DNA of 64,000 bases from positions 93,681,345-93,745,344 of the forward strand of contig CP136061.1 in the NCBI GenBank assembly GCA_032622095.1, in the 5' to 3' direction. The stretch comes from Siphonodentalium dalli (Eukaryota; Mollusca; Scaphopoda; Gadilida; Siphonodentaliidae). Positions 35,701 through 47,700 of this stretch are shown piece after piece; positions within the stretch are counted from its first letter, which is position 1; each line of letters starts with the position of its first letter. The notes under the pieces were generated by a model. The model searched no databases, had not been told where the DNA came from, and saw nothing but the letters and a program-made list of their open reading frames with translations. Both the position numbers and the translations under genes were made by a program.

Positions 35701-38700
35701 AATTCACCCTCTGGGAACCTCATTTACATTTGGCCCAACAGAACATAAAATGGCTTTAAAAAATTGACAAACTAAGGGCTGTAACTCAGGTGAAAAAAAA
35801 ATCGGACAAACCTAGTTTTTGAACTCGATCAAGATATCGTTGTGAAAGATCCATATACCAAATATGAATGAAATTGGTTGAAGTTTGTTCAAGTTATCCC
35901 GCTCACTGACATAAAATTGCTTTTAATAGAAATTGTGCCATAACTCTGGTTAGAAAGTTGGGGTGAACCAGATTTGTGTGCAGCTGTCGCACATGACAAT
36001 AAACTCACAAACCAAAAATTGTCAAAATTCATCAATAAACAATTATGCTCTATAGGTTTAGGGCTGTCCGCCCTCCCCATCCGGACGCCCATGATCTGTA
36101 TATATGTTCAACTTGTTATGGTAGTCATGTTGCTTTGACATCACTATTTATTTATATTTCATTGTAATAACATGGGAGATGGTATGCATGAGTGAGTCAG
36201 CACTTGTCCTCGAATCCCATTTCTGTATAAACATATGTCTGTGCTATATATCATGTGTTATATAAATTAGACAAATAAATATATTTAGACTAAAGCTAAA
36301 TGTCCCTTGTCAAACATAAGTCAACTGAACTAAAATAAATTAAATATTGCGAGAACGCATGTTTTTCAGAATGCGTTGGCCTGAGAAACAGGTAATTGAC
36401 TTTGCTTGGCCTTATACCAATAATAAACCAACAAATCAAGCCTTGATATAGTGTGTCTGCCATTTGCATTATTGAGAGGGCTGTAGAGGGTGAATTTAGT
36501 GACGCTTCCCCACACAGCACCAGATACTTCCCAGAAGATAAGGCCTAAGCAGAATGAGGTCCCAGATGGTGAATTCAGTGATGCTGTGCGAGGAATCGTC
36601 ATTAAATTCACCCTCTGGGGACATCATTCTGCTTAGCCTTATCTTCTGGGAAGTATCTTGTCTCAAATTAACATTGTTTTTAGTTACTTTTCCCCCTTCT
36701 GTTTAGCTTCTATATCCCCTAATATGCAGAAAATAAATGCAGGTGACTATTGCAGGTGACTAAATGCAGCCCTCTCAATTCAGATTTTTTGGCTTCGGCA
36801 ATCTGCTACAGCAACCATTGCCATGGGGCAAGTTTGCTTCAGAAAATGGCTTCGGCATTGCTGATTGCCGTAGCCAATTATGAGAGCTGCTAATGGTTGC
36901 ACATCACCAACTTCAACTGGGGAACTTCAATCTGATCCTAGGTCTCCCATAGCAGTTGAGGCTAAGCAGAATGAGGTTCCCAGAGGGTGAATTTGGTGAT
37001 GCTAGCCCACTGTGCATGATAGCATCACTAAATTCACCCTCTGTGAACCTCATTCTACAAATGAGAGACACACCATTTCAAGGCTTGCATCAGACTAACC
37101 TGGGTTAGGGTCTCTAACTGCAGCTTTAAGCAAACTTTTAGCATCTTCTGAGTCATAAGGCGAGAGCACTTTGAGACCAGGACAGTTAGCATACCAGGCT
37201 GCAAAACATTGTGAATGCTGAGCTCCCACACCAGATGCTGCTCCATTTGGTCCTCGAAATGTTATGTTAACTGGTACCTAAAAACATTACGATTGATGAA
37301 GGATCCTATGTGAAAACTGTCGGAATGCTAGATTTCAGTTGGACACCTTTGCAGTTCATTCAATATTCAAACCATTGAATCATCAGAATTTTGCATTAAC
37401 CTGTCATGCACATACCATATTTACATTACATTGTAATTCAATTGAGTATATGTCACTAAAAACAAGCATTCTGATTGGCCGAGAGCGGCTAACTTTAGTT
37501 TTCGATTCACCGACATTGGCCGCTTCAGCATGCATCAAATCTGAATGTAGCACGGTAAAATTTCATCGGCGCAGAACAGAGTAGCGAAACGAGCACACCC
37601 GCGCGTTGTTGTCTATAGATACCGTTGCCATCGGCTTCAATGTGCATCAAATCTGAATGTAGCACGGTAAAATTGTTACAGAGCAGTGTTCCGATTAACG
37701 CAATGAACAAACCCAATGATTTGTGCATGGTGACAATGGCAAAATAAAAGTCTCGATTCGTGTCATGAAAATTACTAAATGATTACTTTTTACAAATTCC
37801 TTGCTAGATTGAATTACAATGGAGATAAACGTACCCTGTTTCGTTGTAAATTCTGGGATTCGAGCATGACTACAGTTTGTGAACGAACCGGCGTACGTTT
37901 ATCTCCTAATTATACTGCTGAAGTTCTCTGACATTTCTATGTTTTTGTTGTGTTTATTTAACCCTTTCATGACTGGAGATAGAACGGAAAAACCGAACAA
38001 AACGATTGAACACTCCATTAAATGTCCTCATAGTAGTGAACATCCATTCCAAATTTCAATGAGATGCAGCAACCGGTGATTGAGATATCTGTCCGGACGG
38101 ACGGAAGGAGGATCGGACTCATGTAATTCAGTAAACCCATGATTTCCTTCGGACATAGGGAACAAAAAAACTTTCTTGACAGGGCCAAAAATTTGTTTAG
38201 GTCGGTGCCGTCACAGGTATTTGGCACAATAGACCCCACCACCCCAAAGACATATATATAAGACAAGGTAACTATCTATCAGACGACCCAAATTCACACC
38301 ACCGTTTTTATCAAGATGCAGCTAAAATATTTATGTTATGTTATTCAGACAATACGCATATTTTGTTAAAGAAGGGCTATGGTTAAGTTTGGTACATCAC
38401 CCAACTTAATCGGTTGATTGTATCAAAAGTTACAGGCATCGTAACAGAAAAATTCTGGTCGGACATTTACTAGGCACACCAACTAAAGGAATTTTCTGAG
38501 GGGCCAGCCATTTTTCGTCGGTGACATTCATCAAAACGTAAATTTCATGTAAATTTTGATTCATTTCAATCCATTAAGGATGTATCCTATGGCTCTTATA
38601 GCACTATGCAGTTAAATACTCTCAAGGAAGTGTGAAGCGTAATTTTCCCACGGTCGCAAAAATGTAAGAAAAATTACGTCTTCCACTTTCGTTAAAGCTA

Positions 38701-41700
38701 TTTAACTGCATATCTCATCATGGGTGCAAGATTCTTTTATGAGCTGAAATGAATTGAAATTTACCAAAAATTTATCTTGAAGAATGTCACTGACAAAAAC
38801 TGGCTATATTCTCTGGTCTGATTGTAAATGTTTTTCAGCCGGTGTGCCCAGTAAATGTCCGACCAGAAATTGTGGCCAGAACTGGTCTGTTCTGATGCCT
38901 GTAACTTTTGATACAATCAACTGATCGAGTCGGGTGATATGTCAAAACGAACTAGAGTCCTTCGGGAACAAAACGTGTGTTTATGTTTCAATACAATTTT
39001 TTTAAATATGCTAGCTACAGCTTGACAATGCCAGGTGGTGGGAATTTGGGTCATCTGATAGATAATTACCTTTATATATATATGTATTTAGGGTGGTGGG
39101 GTCTATTGTACCAAATACCTGTGGGTGCCTTTTGTTGCCAGTAAGTTGGGTGACTGCATGTAAACAAATATATTTGCATTATGACCAAATGCTTGAAAGA
39201 GTCCAAGGTATTATAATTAACCCTTTGATGATGGGAGCTGCGTTGGTGCAGCATTAAAGATAATGTGCCAGTGTATTCTCTTATATATGCAAATCTCCCA
39301 TACAGATAATGCATTGGCTTACATTGTCAAGATAAATATTGTTACGCCAATACATTGGCTTACAAGGTGAAGGTAAATATTGTTAGCCAATGTATTCTCA
39401 TATATAAGAGAATGCATTGGCTCACAGTTTTCGCACAATTTCAGAAAGCTCCAGTCATGGAAGGGTTAAAATAAAGGTTATCTTTTCCACAATGGCCCTA
39501 CAATACGGCAAGAATCCAATACATGTATCTACATTTTACTCAGATTGTACTCACGGTTCCAGCTGACATATAAAATGTCTTCCCAGCTGAGTTTATTATC
39601 TGCAAATGAATAATATTATAAAGGTATACTGCAAAGTTGAATATAACAACTTAACTGAGTCAATGGAAGCATACAAAATATTAACTAACTACAAGATGGC
39701 CTAGAGTTCCTATAAATAGTCATCTTAGCACTAACATTTGATGTACCCCATAGCGGGCTAGCATCACCAAATTCACCCTCTGGAGACCTCATTCTGCTTA
39801 CACCTCAGCAGAATGAGGTTCCCAGAAGGTGAATTTGGTGATGCTAGCCCGCTATGCGGGGTAGCATAACTAAATTCACCCTCTGGGGACCTCATTCTGC
39901 AAATGACAGACACCCTATTTCAAGGCTTGATTTTGATCAATCATCAACACTGCGCTGTGAAAACTCACCCAGTTTTACACCGCCCATTAAATTCTCCCAG
40001 GATATTGACAATTCAAATTTTGGCGATATGATGATTATTGAATCAATGCTCAAGATCTTCGCCTGGACGTTTTTTCACCACTTAAATAAAGTTTGTTGAG
40101 ATATCTCAACTGCATCTAATCATGAAATATATAACCAATATCTTGGTATATTGCAGTGAGAGTCTTGAAACATCACAATATTTGAAATTGTTAATACCGT
40201 TTGGTACAAAAGAGAATTACAAACCTGGTCAATGGATTGCATAGAAAAATTAAACGTCATGAATTCACATATGGGTTTCAGGCCAGCCTGAAAGAAAAAA
40301 TAAAACATTGTGTCAATTAACTATCATAAATTCAAACAATAGATGGCTAGAATTATTGTATAACTACAAGAGGAAGTATTTTATTCGGATCATTGCCAGT
40401 AAATGATCCTATGTATCGCATTATAATATAAAACAATAGAAGACATTTGGTGTCAGTATTATATAATTAGCTAGTACAGAACCAAATCAATGGAGAGATA
40501 TCAAAATCCTAAAATCCTAAGGTAGCAATACAATATTTCCAGCGATTTTAGCCAACTTGGGAGGAGGTACTGTACTTCAAAGCTACTTGGGAGGGGGTAC
40601 TGTACTTCAAAGCTACTTGGGCGGAGGTACTGTACTTCAAAGCTACTTGGGAGGGGGGTACTGTACTTCAAAGCTATGCTGAGCCTTTATCTTTGGAATA
40701 GTCAAGCCTTTAAATAGGGTGTCTGCCAGTATGCGGGGTAGCATCACTAAATTCACCCTCTGGGGACCTCATTCTGCAAATGACAGACACCCTATTTCAA
40801 GGCTTTGGAATAGTCCCAATCAAGCATTTTTTATTTTCCACAGAAATGGTAAGTGTAAAAAAATGTTTGTACTTTGGTTTGTTCGTACAATTTATCAATG
40901 AGTTATGCCCCTTGGTTTCCCCATACAAAATGCACAATTTACTAAATTTTTTGTGCTAAATTTGATCATTTTAAACCCAATAGTAGACCTATAACCAAAC
41001 ACACAAAGTTGGCCTGAAATGAATACGAAAATCATGTTACACATCCAAATTTTTCACTTTTTTTTCTCACTTTTGCTGTTTTGTAAAATAATTCAATTCA
41101 TCAACACAGGCTACACTGGCAATTATGCCCCTCAGATGAGTCTTCCTACAACACATGACAGGGGTCAGCCTAAACCAGATTTTCAGGGCGAAATGACTTC
41201 ACCCTACTACAAAAATAAGGCGAAGCAGCCAGCTTCAAATATTTTGTGCTTAAAAAATGAATATGTCATAAAACTGAGCTACTTGTCAGAGCAAGAGTCT
41301 ATGGAGCACTGGCAGTTTGCTCCATTGAGTATAGCTCAGACCACATTGGAATAAAATAACAAGTTGTATACATCTAAGCACCAAGGCAATTATAGTTGTA
41401 TACACCTAACCACCAGGGTAATTATAGTTGTATACACCTAAGCACCAGGATAATTATAGTTGTATACACCTAACCACCAGGGTAATTATAGTTGTATACA
41501 CCTAAGCACCAGGATAATTATAGTTGTATACACCTAACCACCAGGGTAATTATAGTTGTATACACCTAAGCACCAGGGTAATTATAGTTGTATACACCTA
41601 ACCACCAGGGTAATTATAGTTGTATACACCTAACCACCAGGGTAATTATAGTTGTATACACCTAACCACCAGGGTAATTATAGTTGTATACACCTAACCA

Positions 41701-44700
41701 CCAGGGTAATTATAGTTGTATACACCTAAGCACCAGGGTAATTATAGTTGTATACACCTAACCACCAGGGTAATTATAGTTGTATACACCTAACCACCAG
41801 GGTAATTATAGTTGTATACACCTAAGCACCAGGGTAATTATAGTTGTATACACCTAAGCACCAGGGCAATTATAGTTGTATACACCTAAGCACCAGGGTA
41901 ATTATAGTTGTATACACCTAAGCACCAGGGTAATTATAGTTGTATACACCTAACCACCAGGGTAATTATAGTTGTATACACCTAACCACCAGGGTAATTA
42001 TAGTTGTATACACCTAACCACCAGGGTAATTATAGTTGTATACACCTAACCACCAGGGTAATTATAGTTGTATACACCTAAGCACCAGGGTAATTATAGT
42101 TGTATACACCTAAGCACCAGGGTAATTATAGTTGTATACACCTAACCACCAGGGCAATTATAGTTGTATACACCTAACCATCAGGGTAATTATAGTTGTA
42201 TACACCTAAGCACCAGGGTAATTATAGTTGTATACACCTAACCACCAGGGCAATTATAGTTGTATACACCTAACCACCAGGGTAATTATAGTTGTATACA
42301 CCTAAGCACCAGGGTAATTATAGTTGTATACACCTAATCACCAGGGTAATTATAGTTGTATACACCTAACCATCAGGGTAATTATAGTTGGTCAGAGAGC
42401 AGTCATTATAAAAGGCCATCATTAATTTTATCAGATCTAGAAATCTGCATGCCAGATCCATTTCTGTAGTTGGAGAGCATGAGAGAGCATGTATTCTAGG
42501 TGCTAACATTTATTCTAATTATTACTAATTCTGCATTAAAACAGACTTTCTTGCCAACTAAAATCTGTGGTTTGACCAAGAAGCAGGGCCAAATAGTAAT
42601 TGATGACATGAAATCTAAACATAGGAAAGCTCACCATTGCGGCGCCTACTGCAATTCCAGTAAATCCCATCTGCAAATGAGAAGATATTGATTGGTCAGT
42701 TAGGCACATACGATCACAGCATGGGTAAATCTCATTGGATGATTACAAACAGACCATATTATAATTATAGCCTGAAAACTCACAACCATACATGTAGCAA
42801 GGCTAATATGAAGTGACTAAATTAATTTCAACACATTACTTTTTGTCCAATGCAACAGAAATTTCTACATTTTTTACAATGCCTTTTGAACATATTAAAC
42901 AGAATAAGATTTTTCAAGTCTTTGTGTAACTCTGCACAGCAGGTTGGCATTCCCAGATGGTGATGTGCATCCATTGAGCACCTTGATTATGCATTGTGTT
43001 GTCTGCCAATTTGGGAATATAGAGACACTAAAAAAGAAAAGGGAACTTTCTAAAGACGTTTTAAAGGAAGAAAAAAAAACAAATAAATTTGATAATAAAG
43101 ATACTTTCCAGAAAAGATGTGGCCAAAGCAGAATGAGGTCCCAGGGGGTGAATTTAGTGATGCTAGCCCACTGTGCAGGATAAATATCACCAAATTCACC
43201 CTCTGGGATCTCATTCTGCAAATGGCTGGCATCATATTTTGAGGCTCTTCTTCAAGCAACTGTAAGAACCCTGCCTATGCTTTCGATAATATCATGACGA
43301 AAGTCTTACCTCTGTTATAGGTGTGTCTACTACCCTCTTGTCACCATATTTCTTCCACAATCCTTTTGTAATCTGAAAATAATGAGCGACGAATTGTTAC
43401 ATAATCCATCAGAGTAGGATGATATCGTAGAATATCGATGTTGTTAATATTTTGGTGTTTTTTTTTAATTTATGTAATCGATGCATCTTTGTAATTTCAG
43501 TATATTTTATTGAGAGAAAGAGCACTAAGGTCATTATGTACATTATGTGAACCACTAAATCTGCGCAAACAACCATAGCGCCATATCCTTCAATAAAACA
43601 TACACAAATTACATGTAAAATGAACTAATTTATTTATTGCCATAGAATAGAATTTGACCAGAACACATAGTCACAAACACAACACACAAATGAACACAAA
43701 ACATGCACATGCATTAATAAATATTCACACCAAATGAACTGGATGAATACACACATACATATATTGACATACAAACATTGAACATTCCATGTATATATAC
43801 AAAAAACTGCCAACTGCTCTGAACTGACCCTAACTTCTGAAAATGTATATCATTGTTGAATTTCAATGCACACATGCAAGTAGTAATAGAATTTGACCAG
43901 AACACATAGTCACAAACACAACACACAAATGAACACAAAACATGCACATGCATTAATAAATATTCACACCAAATGAACTGGATGAATACACACATACATA
44001 TATTGACATACAAACATTGAACATTCCATGTATATATACAAAAAACTGCCAACTGCTCTGAACTGACCCTAACTTCTGAAAATGTATATCATTGTTGAAT
44101 TTCAATGCACACATGCAAGTAGTAATTTGGGTGGGAGGGAGGGAAAAAACAATTTTGTTGGATGTGTTCTGATCAAGAGACGATTCAAAAGTGAAGAATT
44201 ACAGCAAGCAAATACGAAAAAGGTGTGTCTAAATTTTTAACCAATGAGAAACCAGGTAAACAAGAACGCACGTGAGTTGACAGGTATAAACACGAGAAGG
44301 CGTGTAGTGAACAATGAAAAGCGATTAAGGCTCATGAAAGAGATAAGCGAGGTGGCAAGCATATGAAATAGAGAAGTAATCGGAAACAAAAGGCTAACAA
44401 AAGGAACTGCCTGAGTCTTATGTTAATTACATCCTTTGTTAACAAAAGAACTCAATTAGCATAAGGGCAGTATTAACTTACAAGTAAATGAACTAATTTA
44501 TTTATTGCCATAGAATAGAATTTGACCAGAACACATAGTCACAAACACAACACACAAATGAACACAAAACATGCACATGCATTAATAAATATTCACACCA
44601 AATGAACTGGATGAATACACACATACATATATTGACATACAAACATTGAACATTCCATGTATATATACAAAAAACTGCCAAGCCCTAAGGGCACCAAGCT

Positions 44701-47700
44701 TCAGTATATAGTATAATATAATAATTTAGGTGTAAGGCAAACTCATTGTAATAGCATTACGCATACTATCAGCGACTCGAAATCTATCTTTTAAAGAATA
44801 GGTAAGGTAGCGTTTGTACGAATCAGAGGACCAGTCTCCCATGATCTGCACGAATTCACCAGGAACTTTAGAATGAAAGGCCCAGGAAGCTCCTCCTCTC
44901 CTTAAACTATGAGAGGAATACAAAAGAGGGTCTTCTCCAGCTAAACTTACAGATGATTTTAGTAATTGTTGAAAATGCTGATAAGTGAAGACTTTAACTA
45001 CACCCTTAACATTGTAAGAAAAGGCGGGTTCAAAAGGTTGGGCTGAATTGATACGAACCATATTGGCAAAAGCTTTGACTGGACATAAACAAGAGTCATG
45101 TATAGCAAGCAAAGGTAATTTTAATATCCGTTGTCCGAATTGAATTGTTTTAGACCATTTTATAACTACCATTATGACATCTGCGGAATAATAAAAATTT
45201 TCCCTTGTTAGCTGTTTATCTGGATCAAAACTATCACTAGAATTTGGGACCATGTTAGATTTTCTCAACATGAGAAAGAAACCTGTTAGCAAAATACACC
45301 AGAAAGTTGCATGCTTTGGATTAGAAAGATCCAAAGTATTATGAATTTTTTCCAATAAAAATGGAGTCATGGGACTCGCTTGATGCACACAATGTGGATT
45401 AAGGCGAGCCAACCCTTTAAGAAGTAGTTTCAACTCATAAGAATCAAAGGACTCGCAGTCCATAGAAAATTTAATATGCAGAATACGCACACCTGAGAGA
45501 TAATTTCGAATGGAATCAATGGATTTGAAAGATCTGCTTAGGAATTGTGCGTATAATTGCAAAATTTCTACGTTAGCAGGAAGTGGTTCTAACTTATGAT
45601 AAAAACAAAAGAGGAAATAAGATTTCCATTGAATTAAATGATTTTTTGAGGTGCCTTCTGCGAAGGCTTTAGACTTGGAGTGGTGTGCTTCTGTCTTGAG
45701 CAGGCGAATCTCGGAGTCTATAAAAAAAATAAAAAACAAATATATGAAAACAAAAAAAATATATATTTATTTACCAAGAATGAGAGAATTTGAATTCCTG
45801 AACAGAAACTATTACTTCATTAAGAGTGTGGCTCTCTGCGTAATTTAAAAATTCATTTCTTAAATGCAAATTGTCCCATCTTGAGAGACAGTCTGCTAAT
45901 CTGTTGTCCTTACCAAGCAGGTGAATTGCTCTAATCTCAAATTGGTGTATGGCAGCTAAGTACATAATTTCTCGTAAACAAGATTGTAAATAAGCATTGC
46001 GAGTCGCCCCTTTATTCAGGACTGCGACGGAAGTTGAATTGTCACAATAAATCACGATTCTCTGCCCTGTGAGGCAGGGTGCCCACAATTTGAGACATAC
46101 CACAATTGTTAACATTTCTAACTCATTAATGTGGTAGCCCCGGACCTCATCTGGAAAATTAGCATGAAAATATTCTCCTTTAAACAATCCACCACAACTG
46201 TTTAAAGTAGCATCAGAAGACATAGTACAATCTGGCAAGGACCATTCCTCCAATGACATCATGGAAATCCCATTGTACTGCACTAAGAATAATGACCACC
46301 ATTTTAAGTCTAATTTAACATGATTAGGAATGTTAGAAATTGTCTTTTTATTTTGATCAAAAGATCTTAACCAGCACAGTATCCTTGATATGAAAATACG
46401 ACCTGGTCGTACGCAATGCGACACAAAATTGAGCTTCCCTACAAGAGACTGTACTTCTTTTAAAGAGGCTGTATGTTTGTCCTGCCATTTATTTACTAAT
46501 GACAAAATTTCCATAATCCTTTCCGAGGTGATCTCCAATGTTAATTTGATGGTGTCAAAAAGAATACCTAAGAAAACCATCCTTGTTGAAGGAGGACAGG
46601 CTTTTTTAACTGCCTCTTCCAGACCCCAATTATGGAGCACTTTGCCAAGCGCTTCATAAGCACGGTCTGCTAATTCTGGGGATTCAGCCCCTGCCAGATC
46701 ATCCAAATAGTTTACTATGACACAATTAACCTGCTTGCATGAATATGCAACAGCGTCAGTCACCCTTTGACAAACATAAGCAGCAGACCTGAGACCCATG
46801 CTTAGTACCATGTCACAATATATGTTGCCATGCCATTTGAATGCCACCAGATGAATGTCACCTGGGTCTAAGAAAATTTGTCTATAACACCTTGCTATAT
46901 CTCTAAGAAATAATTTACAACCTCGCCCTTTTATTTTGACCAATTCGACAAGACTATCCACTGTGGGATACTTTAAGTTTATTTGATTTTCTAAATACTG
47001 ATACTTTGAAATGCATTCATTAATTGAGTTGCCTTCTGGGTAGCTCAAATCCATTATTACCCGACGTTCCTCTGAGTTTTTCTTTGGAACGGTATTCAAT
47101 GGATTAATATTAATATCCACTGAAAAAGGGTTGGATTTAAACGGCCCTAGAATAGAAGCATAACTCAATTCTTTCTCTAAATAAGTATTCATGTGTTCAG
47201 GAAAATCAGTGGCACCTTTATGATTTTTTATTGCTTGGTTAACTATGTGGCAAGGCTTTAAAACATTAATTGGAAAACCAAATTCCAGGAATTTACATAA
47301 TTCTTTATCTGAGTAGTTCATAAGCATAAACTTAATATTTTCTATGTGCAGACCTGACTTAACTGGGATTCTGCTTGACTCAAAATTATATTTACCAGAC
47401 TTAATTATGCTCTCATGGTCAGCTACAACTTGTGTTTGTCTGCTGTGTGCATTATTCATGAAATCATTAATAAATATTCACACCAAATGAACTGGATGAA
47501 TACACACATACATATATTGACATACAAACATTGAACATTCCATGTATATATACAAAAAACTGCCAACTGCTCTGAACTGACCCTAACTTCTGAAAATGTA
47601 TATCATTGTTGAATTTCAATGCACACATGCAAGTAGTAATTTGGGTGGGAGGGAGGGAAAAAACAATTTTGTTGGATGTGTTCTGATCAAGAGACGATTC

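Noticed and set aside
41019-41354. 111-codon open frame with a hydrophobic start
   Set aside because: It resembles a signal peptide only because of an AT-rich T run; it lies within a PDHB intron and shows no known motif.
41362-42390. CRISPR-like array of 32-bp repeats
   Set aside because: Units abut with no unique spacers, and the context is a eukaryotic intron; it is a satellite.
43714-44052. 112-codon cysteine- and tyrosine-rich open frame
   Set aside because: It lies entirely in the direct repeats of the YR retrotransposon and repeats itself with them.
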